The notes under the pieces are model-generated. The model searched no databases. It had not been told where the DNA came from and worked only from the letters and a program-made list of their open reading frames with translations. From contig CAZNDM010000001.1 of NCBI GenBank assembly GCA_964571845.1, forward strand, positions 1 to 14,894: a DNA stretch of 14,894 nucleotides, in the 5' to 3' direction. A program made the position numbers and the translations under genes. Below are positions 6,181 to 12,444 of the stretch, piece by piece (position 1 is the stretch's first letter; every line of letters begins with the position of its first letter). This DNA is from WFZT01 sp964571845 (GTDB lineage: Bacteria; Hydrothermota; Hydrothermia; B15-G9; WFZT01).

Positions 6181-9100
6181 ATGTCTGGATTTGCAATATT
6201 TTTGATAATCTCACTCACTTCAGGATCTTTCGGATTTACACCTGCAATTTCACCAGATGGTAAAAAGGTCGTCTTTTCATACGATGGAGACCTCTGGATT
6301 CTGGAGGACTCTGTTGCCAGGAGACTCACAGATTCAAAAGGATATGAAATCTCACCGATCTGGTCTCCGGACGGAAGGAAGATCGTGTTTGCGTCAAACC
6401 GCTACGGCAGCTGGGATCTTTTTGTTATCCCTTCAGACGGGAGCGATAGACCAGTGAGACTCACCTTTCATCCCGGATACGAGGATCCCCTCTTTGTAAG
6501 CCATGACACTGTGTATTTCTCAAGCTGGAGATACGAATTCCGCGGCGCAGTTTACAAAATTCCCATCAATGGCGGCACTCCCGAACTCGCATGGAACTTC
6601 AATGTAAACCACATGGTACCTGGTCCCGGCGATACGCTGATTTTCGAAAGAGGTTCCACCCCTTCATGGAGAAGAAAATATCGGGGTCCTGCCAACCGTG
6701 ATATATGGATAATGACACCTGACACGAAATTTATGAAGAAATTGACTGACTTCGAAGGTAGAGACGCATACCCAATGTACTCCAAGTTTGACGGAAAGAT
6801 ATACTTCGTCTCAAACGACAATCCTGAAAATGTTGCAAACCTGTTTGTTATGAACACAGATGGCTCTAATAGACACCAGCTCACACATTTCAAGGATGAT
6901 GTGATCTGGCCCAGCATATCAGAGGACGGGAAAAGTATCGTATTCTCTGTTCTCGGAAAACTCTACATATACCGTGTCAATACAGGAACCGTCAGGCAGC
7001 TCACCATAAAAGTCTCAGCGGACAAAAAATTCTCTGATCCCTATTACAGGACACTCAAAAGTCGTGCAAGCGAAATTTCCATATCACCTGACGGCAAAGA
7101 GCTCGCATTCGTGGTATTCGGCGACATATTCGTAAAAAATTTAGAATCCGGTGAAATCAAAAGAGTTACCTGTACCCCTGAACCGGAGAAGGACATTTCA
7201 TGGTGTGGGAAAAAGATTATTTTTACTTCACTTGTTGACGGAAACTGGAATTTATACGAGGCAACTCCTGTGGATGACTCCCTTTTCTCCGAGGCAACTG
7301 AATTTCACATCAAAAGAATAACTTCCAGAAAAGGGACCGAAAAAAAGCCGCTCTGTTCACCCGATGGAAAGAAAATCGCTTTTCTGACGGATCAGGGTAC
7401 ATTGAATGTGCTTGATTCTGAGGGTAATGTGAAAAGGTATAGCCAGTTCAACGATGTGGTATGGATCTCCTGGTCCCCTGATTCAAAGTGGCTCGCCTTT
7501 TCCCGAACAGCACTTGGCTGGAGAGAAGACATCTATGTCGTCAAAGTTGATAGCTCCATGGAGCCTGTTAATATCTCAAATCATCCCAATGACGACTACC
7601 GCCCACTCTGGTCATCTGACGGAAGAAGAATCGCCTTTGCCTCCAGAGACGAAAATGGAAACCTGTCGATCAAATATGTAATTCTACGGAAAGAAGATGC
7701 AGGTAAAACTCCGGATTACTTTAAAACTCTGAAGGACAGTTCCCCCGGCAATGTCAGAATCGATTTTGAAGACATCGGGGAAAGAATCCACACCGTTTAC
7801 ACATTTAAAGGAGGATACAACTACTTCAATCAGGACAAGTGGGGTCTGAGATTTCTCGTTCAGGCAGAAGACCTGAACTCCAATGATATCTGGATGGTGG
7901 ATCTTGCAGGCGACGATGTGAAGAGGATCACGAAAAATTCAGTGTCTCCCAAGATGTTCTTCTTCTCACCGGATGGAGAGAAGATTTATTATCTGACCGA
8001 AAATGGGAAAATATTTAAAGCCACACCCAACGGTGAATCTTCACCAATTCCCTTCACAATAAAACTTCTAATTGACAATGCTAAATTCCGCCGTGCCCTT
8101 ATGATGCAGTTATGGTGGGCATTGTACGATGGATTTTACGACCCACATTTCCATGGAATTGATTGGAAAGCCATGTTCAAAAAGTATCTTCCCTATGCAA
8201 CCTCTGCCTATGAAAACCGGGATTTCTACATTTTTGTCAGGTTTATGCTCGGTGAAATTAATGCGTCACATCTCGGAATCTGGGGCTCAGGTAATGACTT
8301 CAGCGAAAACACGGGATTGCTCGGAATTGTCCCTGAAAAGGTAAAAGAAGGCTACAGAATAAAAAGAGTTATCTACAACTCACCAGCTTTTATCAAAAAT
8401 CTCAAACCTGGTGACATTATTACAAAAATTGACGGAGTAAAACTTGACACTGTGCTCAACTTCTACTCTGCACTCGTCGGGAAAAGGAACAAAAAAGTCA
8501 AAATAATCGTGAAAAATAGCGGGACTGATACTTTAAAGATAAAACCTGTGTCCTATGGAAAGATCCGGGATTTGATATACAGGGAATGGGTTAAGAAAAA
8601 CAGGGAATTCGTTGACAGCATCTCTCACGGAACCCTCGCCTATATCCATCTGATAGGAATGAATCTTAGAACAGTGAAACAGTTCAAAAGAGAGCTGTAC
8701 GAACAGCTTGATAAAAAGGGACTAATACTCGACATCAGATACAACGGCGGCGGCTCAACCCATGACATAATATTGAACATCCTGCGGAGAACCCATTACC
8801 TCTACTCGATTGACCGTGGGGAGAAGAAAAAGGAGTACAGTTCACTGTTTTCATGGAACAAACCGGTCGTTCTGCTCATTAATAGCCAGTGCTATTCCGA
8901 CGCAGAGATCTTCCCCGCAGGTTTCAAACAGTTGAAACTCGGTATAGTCGTTGGAACACCTACTTTCGGCGCTGTCATCGGCACCAACGACATAACCCTC
9001 TTCGACGGTGAAACCGTCTTCAGAGTGCCCAGCGAAGGCTGGTACACACTCGAAGGCAAAAACCTTGAGCTCGGACCCGTTCATCCCGACATCTATGTCG

Positions 9101-9186
9101 AAAATCCTCCTCTGTTTGACAACACCACGGGAGACCCCCAGCTGAGAAAAGCAGTCGAAGTTATGCTCCAACAGATCAAAAAATAG
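6181..9186 (+). CDS. Tricorn-like S41 serine protease, probably exported
   Basis: A 1001-aa protein with the full tricorn layout. Residues 20-280 and 295-615 form two TolB/WD40-like beta-propellers with repeated SPDGkkivF motifs. Residues of about 630-705 are the C1 domain, 710-790 a PDZ domain and 796-975 the C2 (S41) peptidase domain. The catalytic tetrad is present: Ser696-His697 in NASHLGI, nucleophile Ser906 in YSDAEIF and Glu963 in LELGPVHPD. Spacings of 209 and 57 residues compare with 219 and 58 in Thermoplasma tricorn (His746, Ser965, Glu1023). The family degrades oligopeptides. Residues 1-18 are a hydrophobic, uncharged stretch resembling a short signal peptide, suggesting a periplasmic location, though the missing basic n-region makes this uncertain. 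The start is fixed by AAAGGAGG ending 5 nt upstream. It ends 4 nt from the convergent regulator gene. Confidence 0.92.
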   Translation: MSGFAIFLIISLTSGSFGFTPAISPDGKKVVFSYDGDLWILEDSVARRLTDSKGYEISPIWSPDGRKIVFASNRYGSWDLFVIPSDGSDRPVRLTFHPGYEDPLFVSHDTVYFSSWRYEFRGAVYKIPINGGTPELAWNFNVNHMVPGPGDTLIFERGSTPSWRRKYRGPANRDIWIMTPDTKFMKKLTDFEGRDAYPMYSKFDGKIYFVSNDNPENVANLFVMNTDGSNRHQLTHFKDDVIWPSISEDGKSIVFSVLGKLYIYRVNTGTVRQLTIKVSADKKFSDPYYRTLKSRASEISISPDGKELAFVVFGDIFVKNLESGEIKRVTCTPEPEKDISWCGKKIIFTSLVDGNWNLYEATPVDDSLFSEATEFHIKRITSRKGTEKKPLCSPDGKKIAFLTDQGTLNVLDSEGNVKRYSQFNDVVWISWSPDSKWLAFSRTALGWREDIYVVKVDSSMEPVNISNHPNDDYRPLWSSDGRRIAFASRDENGNLSIKYVILRKEDAGKTPDYFKTLKDSSPGNVRIDFEDIGERIHTVYTFKGGYNYFNQDKWGLRFLVQAEDLNSNDIWMVDLAGDDVKRITKNSVSPKMFFFSPDGEKIYYLTENGKIFKATPNGESSPIPFTIKLLIDNAKFRRALMMQLWWALYDGFYDPHFHGIDWKAMFKKYLPYATSAYENRDFYIFVRFMLGEINASHLGIWGSGNDFSENTGLLGIVPEKVKEGYRIKRVIYNSPAFIKNLKPGDIITKIDGVKLDTVLNFYSALVGKRNKKVKIIVKNSGTDTLKIKPVSYGKIRDLIYREWVKKNREFVDSISHGTLAYIHLIGMNLRTVKQFKRELYEQLDKKGLILDIRYNGGGSTHDIILNILRRTHYLYSIDRGEKKKEYSSLFSWNKPVVLLINSQCYSDAEIFPAGFKQLKLGIVVGTPTFGAVIGTNDITLFDGETVFRVPSEGWYTLEGKNLELGPVHPDIYVENPPLFDNTTGDPQLRKAVEVMLQQIKK

Positions 9187-9190
9187 CTAA

Positions 9191-9499
9191 TCACAGGCTC
9201 TGAACGATTTTTTTGATCTTGCTCAAGTATTCTTCAAATGCTTTTTCACCTCTGGGCGTTAACCTGTAGATCGTCTTTGGCTTCTTGCCAATAAACTTTT
9301 TCTCAACTTCAATGTAGCCGCTCTCTTCGAGCCTGGAGACATGGGCAGAGAGATTGCCCTTTGTAAGTCCTGTTATATTCAAAAGATACAGAAAATCAGC
9401 CTCTTTCAATGCGTACAGCACAGCCATAATGGATAGCCTCGATGGCTCGTGAATCAGTCTGTCAATACTATGGATCTCCCTGAATGCATTACTGTCCAT
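9191..9499 (-). CDS. Winged-helix transcriptional regulator (HTH_34/ArsR-MarR-like)
   Basis: A 102-aa DNA-binding protein made almost entirely of one winged helix. Residues 10-40 include IHEPSRLSIMAVLYAL, then a helix with FLYLLNITGL, a recognition helix TKGNLSAHVSRLEESGYI and a wing with KPKTIYRLTPRGEKAFEEY. This matches the winged-helix group often annotated as HTH_34. No separate ligand domain or metal-binding cysteines are present. The start at 9499 is preferred over an upstream start at 9550 because MDSNAFREIHSIDRLIHEP is the conserved N-terminus. GGAGG lies about 10 nt upstream, inside the 3' end of the membrane-protein gene, which it overlaps by 11 nt. Translational coupling and autoregulation through the palindrome at 10103-10129 are likely. 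Confidence 0.88.
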   Translation of the reverse strand: MDSNAFREIHSIDRLIHEPSRLSIMAVLYALKEADFLYLLNITGLTKGNLSAHVSRLEESGYIEVEKKFIGKKPKTIYRLTPRGEKAFEEYLSKIKKIVQSL

Positions 9500-10079
9500 C
9501 AACTTTCGCCCTCCTTTTAAGTGAGCTCCATCTGAAGATTCCCGATACAATTAAAACACCACCCGCAAATAGAAGCTCAATGGACACTGCATCGTTAAAC
9601 TTAACTCTAAGAAACGCAAGACCAATACCAGCCAGAAGCGTAAGGAACCCAAACACAACAAATCGATTCAAACCAGCATACTGGGCTACAGAGAGGAAAA
9701 TGCAAAAAGGAACAAGAGAGATCAGGAAGTTCGCTACAGGATGTTCAAATAATATGACAGACAGAAAAAGAGCTACCATGGCAACCACAACCCACACCAG
9801 AGAACCGGCTCCTCCCTTCCTCGAGGGCTCTGCATAACCGTACTCTGGCCAGACATAACGAGACTTAAGCCACCTCACAACTCTTTTTCCTCCCAAAATC
9901 AGTCCAAAAAGAACCAGTATCCAGACAAGTTTAAAAAAGAGAGAATCGGGGAAACGGCTTACAAGCAAGCCCACACCACCAATGACAACCAGACTTCCAC
10001 CTGAAACCATTTCAACAATCCCGTCATCCCACCAGGATGCCCTGGCTTTCCTCACCATTCTTTTGATTTCTCTCTCCAT
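9489..10079 (-). CDS. Polytopic membrane protein paired with the regulator
   Basis: A 196-aa integral membrane protein of unrecognised family. An amphipathic basic N-terminus (1-20, with SWWDDG) precedes about six hydrophobic segments: 21-41, 49-64, 93-112, 115-133, 138-157 and 166-182. The cytoplasmic-type loop at 65-91 is basic and aromatic, containing RYVWPEYGYAEP, a candidate family signature. The C-terminus is basic. No catalytic motif is visible. It is the first gene of a two-gene unit with the winged-helix regulator, so the pair probably acts as a small stress- or envelope-response module; the signal is unknown. The start is supported by AGGAGG 8 nt upstream and a consensus-like promoter. 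A transporter or sensor role cannot be separated from a structural one. Confidence 0.82.
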   Translation of the reverse strand: MEREIKRMVRKARASWWDDGIVEMVSGGSLVVIGGVGLLVSRFPDSLFFKLVWILVLFGLILGGKRVVRWLKSRYVWPEYGYAEPSRKGGAGSLVWVVVAMVALFLSVILFEHPVANFLISLVPFCIFLSVAQYAGLNRFVVFGFLTLLAGIGLAFLRVKFNDAVSIELLFAGGVLIVSGIFRWSSLKRRAKVDGQ

Positions 10080-10102
10080 TTCCTCAACCTCCTTATTTGT
10101 TT

Positions 10103-10129
10103 AAACTGGTTTATAATATAAACCAGTTT
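10103..10129. promoter_or_regulatory. Perfect palindromic operator candidate
   Basis: Arms AAACTGGTTTAT (10103-10114) and ATAAACCAGTTT (10118-10129) are exact reverse complements around the 3-bp centre AAT. The palindrome covers the -10 box and predicted start of the membrane protein-regulator unit. This is the position and symmetry expected for a dimeric winged-helix repressor, most simply the regulator encoded at 9191-9499. It is not followed by a T-tract, so a terminator is unlikely. Confidence 0.75.
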
Positions 10130-10143
10130 GCAGTGTCTGTCAA
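10115..10143 (-). promoter_or_regulatory. Promoter of the membrane protein-regulator unit
   Basis: Read on the minus strand, TTGACA (10143 to 10138) and TATATT (10120 to 10115) are separated by 17 bp. The -35 is perfect and the -10 matches 5 of 6. The predicted start near 10108 gives a leader of about 29 nt carrying AGGAGG (10093 to 10088). The -10 box lies inside the palindrome at 10103-10129. Confidence 0.75.
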
Positions 10144-10244
10144 GGACGTTTCTTTACGGATCACATGCTTAAAATTTTTATCGTCCTTCAGATATTCGAA
10201 GGTTTCGGAACGCATTTCAGGTGGTCTATTCCAGACAGCGCCAA

Positions 10245-10250
10245 TATAAT
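10245..10250 (+). promoter_or_regulatory. -10 box directly upstream of ubiE
   Basis: TATAAT followed by 8 nt (TAACCCCC) and the ATG of the methyltransferase gene. There is no Shine-Dalgarno sequence, so the transcript is probably leaderless. No convincing -35 hexamer is found 16-18 bp upstream (TGGTCT at 10222-10227 is poor). Confidence 0.6.
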
Positions 10251-10258
10251 TAACCCCC

Positions 10259-10954
10259 ATGGTTAACAACGCCGAGCAGATCTACCAGAAAATAGCGGAG
10301 AAGTACGACTTCTTAAATCACTTCTTCAGCCTCTACATCGACGTACTGTGGCGTAAGAAACTCTTTAGACTGATCTCACCATCCAGCAGGGATAAAGTTC
10401 TCGATGTCTGTACAGGTACAGGAGACATTGCCATCGAGATAAAATCAAGGGCAGATTCGACTGTCATTGGCCTCGATATTTCACGAGAAATGCTTGAAGT
10501 TGCAAAAAGGAAGACCAGCCAGAATGGGCTCAAAATCCCCTTTGTTATCGGCGATGCACTTGAAATGCCCGTCAAAGACTCATCTTTCGATGTGGTAACA
10601 ATAGGTTTTGGTCTGAGAAATTTACCCGATTACGAGAAGGGGATTTCAGAAATGGCACGCTCGCTCAAGAAGGGCGGCAGAATCTTCATCCTTGAATTTG
10701 CACCTCCTGAAAAAAACCTCTTTGGCTTTTTTTACTGGATATATCTGAGATACATCATGCCTTTTGTTGGTGGGATCATAGCAGGAGTGAAAGATGATTA
10801 CAGGGAGCTTGCCGTTTCAATAAAGGGTTTCCTTACACCGGATCAAATGGTGGAAATGTTAAAAAATCATGGATTTGTGGATGTCAGGGCAACGAGACTG
10901 ACATTTGGAATAGCCTATATTTACACGGGAAGACTGGAAAATTCAGGTAAGTGA
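10259..10954 (+). CDS. ubiE: Demethylmenaquinone methyltransferase (UbiE/MenG family)
   Basis: SAM-dependent C-methyltransferase of 231 aa, predicted to convert demethylmenaquinone to menaquinone (or the corresponding ubiquinone intermediate) at the membrane-cytosol interface. The class I SAM fold has motif I LDVCTGTGD (48-56), acidic Asp73 after beta-2 (GLDIS), GDALEMP at 98-104 and the post-motif IGFGLRNLPD. The UbiE signature YDFLNHFFSLYIDVLW (16-31) and the second signature SLKKGGRIFILEF (135-147) separate it from generic methyltransferases. A single gene with no aerobic ubiquinone genes nearby favours menaquinone. Initiation at ATG 10259 lies 8 nt after a TATAAT box, without a ribosome binding site. 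No other quinone genes are in the window. Confidence 0.92.
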   Translation: MVNNAEQIYQKIAEKYDFLNHFFSLYIDVLWRKKLFRLISPSSRDKVLDVCTGTGDIAIEIKSRADSTVIGLDISREMLEVAKRKTSQNGLKIPFVIGDALEMPVKDSSFDVVTIGFGLRNLPDYEKGISEMARSLKKGGRIFILEFAPPEKNLFGFFYWIYLRYIMPFVGGIIAGVKDDYRELAVSIKGFLTPDQMVEMLKNHGFVDVRATRLTFGIAYIYTGRLENSGK

Positions 10955-11028
10955 ATCTGCGAATGATCTGATAGTGGAAATCCTTACCAGATGGACGCGG
11001 AAATGTGCAGGATAAAAGCTGAATAAAC

Positions 11029-11057
11029 TTGATTATACCCCGGGAAAATTTTATACT
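11029..11057 (+). promoter_or_regulatory. Promoter and strong RBS of the Asp-ligand ferredoxin
   Basis: TTGATT (11029-11034) and TATACT (11052-11057) are separated by 17 bp. The predicted start near 11064 leaves a short leader with AAAAAGGAGG ending 6 nt before ATG 11091. The leader tail GGAGGATAAAA is the same as that before the tricorn-like gene, contrasting with the leaderless genes in the window. Confidence 0.6.
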
Positions 11058-11090
11058 TCAACCACCAAAACCTTAAAAAGGAGGATAAAA

Positions 11091-11300
11091 ATGGGACTCA
11101 AGGTAACAATTGATCCAGATCTTTGTGTGGGAGATTCCATCTGCGTTGACCTTGTACCTGATGTGTTCGAGATGGGTGACGACGGACTTGCGTATGTGAA
11201 AGAGGGAATGGAGTGCACAGGAGACAGGGAGGATGTCCAGGACGCAGCGGATCAGTGTCCAAGTGGAGCAATAATTATCGAAGAATCAGACGAATGTTAG
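11091..11300 (+). CDS. Single-cluster ferredoxin with Asp ligand (Pyrococcus type)
   Basis: A 69-aa soluble electron carrier. The cluster motif is Cys12-x2-Asp15-x2-Cys18 with the remote Cys56 in DQCPSGAI, the pattern of Pyrococcus furiosus ferredoxin, where Asp replaces the second Cys of CxxCxxC. In that protein the cluster is [4Fe-4S] with an Asp ligand and readily loses one iron to become [3Fe-4S]. The DPDLC...PDVFEM...DDGLAYV pattern is otherwise typical of the family. The position of the first disulfide Cys of the Pyrococcus protein is Val22 here. Two extra cysteines occur, Cys42 and the C-terminal Cys69. The protein is acidic, as is usual for ferredoxins. The gene is monocistronic, with its own promoter and a strong terminator. 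The redox partner is not evident. Confidence 0.92.
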   Translation: MGLKVTIDPDLCVGDSICVDLVPDVFEMGDDGLAYVKEGMECTGDREDVQDAADQCPSGAIIIEESDEC

Positions 11301-11312
11301 GATAGAAATTAG

Positions 11313-11354
11313 TGGGCGGGGGCGGAGGCGAAGCCTCCGCCCCCGCCCAATTTT
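11313..11354 (+). terminator. Rho-independent terminator after the ferredoxin gene
   Basis: A perfect 17-bp stem: left arm 11313-11329 beginning TGGGCGGGGGC, GAA loop 11330-11332, right arm 11333-11349 ending CCCCCGCCCA. It is followed by ATTTT, a rather short T-tract. It starts 12 nt after the stop codon. The stem is nearly all G-C in an otherwise moderate-GC region. Confidence 0.85.
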
Positions 11355-11355
11355 C

Positions 11356-11790
11356 ATCTCTTTTAACTTCTTAACGCCCTCCACATCAATCCCGATTCGA
11401 ACCCTTAAGCTCTCTGCTGTACTTTTCTTGTAAAATCAAACCGTCTGCCACCACGCAATATCACTATCGATAGATTCACATCATACAGAATTTCAATGGA
11501 GGCATTTTTTCCACTAAACAGGTCTCTATACCAATGAAACCGCGTGATGATTATCCACATCCAACTTCATCCAAACATCGCTAAGATCCGGGAGGTGGGT
11601 CCTCAATTAAGCTCTTCTACAATATGGAGATTACTAAATGAAACCTTATTCCACCCCTGGACATTCAAAAGGTTTTTTGAGGTGAATTTCCCACAAATCT
11701 TTTCCTCTACAGCTCGAAACAGGTATGAAGGGGATTTTCATCACGGGGAGATGTCTTGTTTATAAGATTGAAGAGGGGCAATTATATCCA
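11356..11790. other. Gene-free stretch, no recognised content
   Basis: I see no supported gene, RNA or repeat. A 73-codon frame at 11544-11765 has no ribosome binding site, low-complexity coding character and no recognisable motif. The sequence GATTCGAACC at 11394-11403 resembles a tRNA T-loop on the minus strand, but its flanks do not pair. The stretch could be decayed coding DNA or spacer between repeat clusters. Confidence 0.5.
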
Positions 11791-11794
11791 TCTC

Positions 11795-11962
11795 CTCCCT
11801 CGTAGTGCATCAGCACTCTGTGGAGGATTCCTCTCAAATCCTTCTTTCACAAAGTTTTCTGGAGGAGTACCAAGGAGAGGGTAAAACCCTCAAGGAAAAC
11901 CAATACAGTATCCTCCCCGTGCCCCAAAGAGGCGTGGAGGTGGATTGAGGAAGGGAAAAGAC
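11795..11962 (-). repeat. Eroded copies of the hairpin repeat
   Basis: Broken G/C-rich arms related to the composite element: CCTCCCTCGTAGTG near 11795, TCTGGAGGAGTACCAAGGAG near 11860, and an imperfect hairpin at 11912-11940 with CCTCC and GGAGG ends. No complete unit can be assembled. They adjoin the intact inverted unit at 11964-12079. Confidence 0.45.
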
Positions 11963-11963
11963 A

Positions 11964-12178
11964 AACTCCTCCCCCACTTTGTGGGGGAGGAGTAAGGAGG
12001 TGGAAAAACTGTTCTGACGGGAAAGGTATTGGTTGCTCTTTTACCCTCCCCTCAATCCCCTCCCACTTCGTGGGAGGGGCGACGGTCAGTTCCTCTACTT
12101 GTGAGAGGAGAGATTGGGTGTGAACCTTCCAGCAGGCAGAGAAAGGTGTGTTTGAATCCTCACACGAGTGTGAAGGTT
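11964..12178 (-). repeat. Composite two-hairpin repeat in inverted orientation (unit D)
   Basis: On the minus strand this has the same order as units A and B. Hairpin 1 (12079 to 12057) has arms CCCCTCCCAC and GTGGGAGGGG around GAA and is followed by ATTGAGGGGAGGG. The spacer is related (TTTCCCGTCAGAAC against TTTCCTGTCAAATC). Hairpin 2 (11992 to 11966) has 12-bp arms around AAA. The hairpin-to-hairpin span of 112 bp compares with about 115-118 bp in A and B. Outside hairpin 1 (12080-12178) are the remains of a third hairpin and a long-range inverted pair, AACCTTC (12123-12129) with GAAGGTT (12171-12177), enclosing TCACACGAGTGTGA. The spacer has diverged while the stems are perfect. Confidence 0.75.
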
Positions 12179-12179
12179 G

Positions 12180-12409
12180 GTGGATCATACCGCATGGGAG
12201 AGTTAGCTCTGCATCCATCCGCAAACAGGAGAGGAAGTTGTGCGTAACTATCCCGCAGCAAGCCCAAACTGCAAGCCCGTTTTCGAATGGAGATCGAGAA
12301 ATTTATCGACGAGTTTAGATCAGAATAGCCCATAATCCCTGTGCACCGTAGTGATGATTAAACAGGAAGCTCTCTCAATAGACCAACACCAGGCAAATAT
12401 CTCGAAAGG
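12180..12409. other. Gene-free stretch upstream of the CoA-ligase gene
   Basis: Nothing convincing is seen between the end of the repeat unit and the predicted promoter at 12410. There is no open frame of useful length with a ribosome binding site, no terminator-like hairpin and no RNA gene pattern that I recognise. Confidence 0.4.
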
Positions 12410-12438
12410 TGGACAGTTTGTGCCACTGGATCAAGAAT
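12410..12438 (+). promoter_or_regulatory. Predicted promoter abutting the CoA-ligase start
   Basis: TGGACA (12410-12415, 5 of 6) and AAGAAT (12433-12438, 4 of 6) are separated by 17 bp. The -10 ends 6 nt before ATG 12445, so transcription would begin at or next to the start codon. No Shine-Dalgarno sequence precedes ATG 12445. This supports a leaderless start and argues against the upstream in-frame GTG at 12409, which would lie inside the promoter. Confidence 0.5.
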
Positions 12439-12444
12439 TTAAGT

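Noticed and set aside
9500..9550. Upstream start for the winged-helix regulator
   Set aside because: The extra 17 residues are the out-of-frame reading of the membrane-protein 3' end, and a GGAGG site precedes the start at 9499.
10103..10129. Palindrome as a bidirectional terminator
   Set aside because: It lies upstream of both flanking genes, is AT-rich, lacks a T-tract and covers a good promoter, so an operator is the better reading.
11394..11403. GATTCGAACC, resembling a tRNA T-loop on the minus strand
   Set aside because: The flanking five bases on each side do not form a T-stem, and no anticodon arm or acceptor stem is found at the expected distance.
11544..11765. 73-codon open frame in the long gene-free stretch
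   Set aside because: No ribosome binding site, no recognisable motif and composition unlike the neighbouring genes; nothing supports translation.
12409..12444. Upstream in-frame GTG start for the CoA-ligase gene
   Set aside because: The 12 extra residues do not resemble the SucD N-terminus and the GTG lies inside the predicted promoter; ATG 12445 gives the conserved start.
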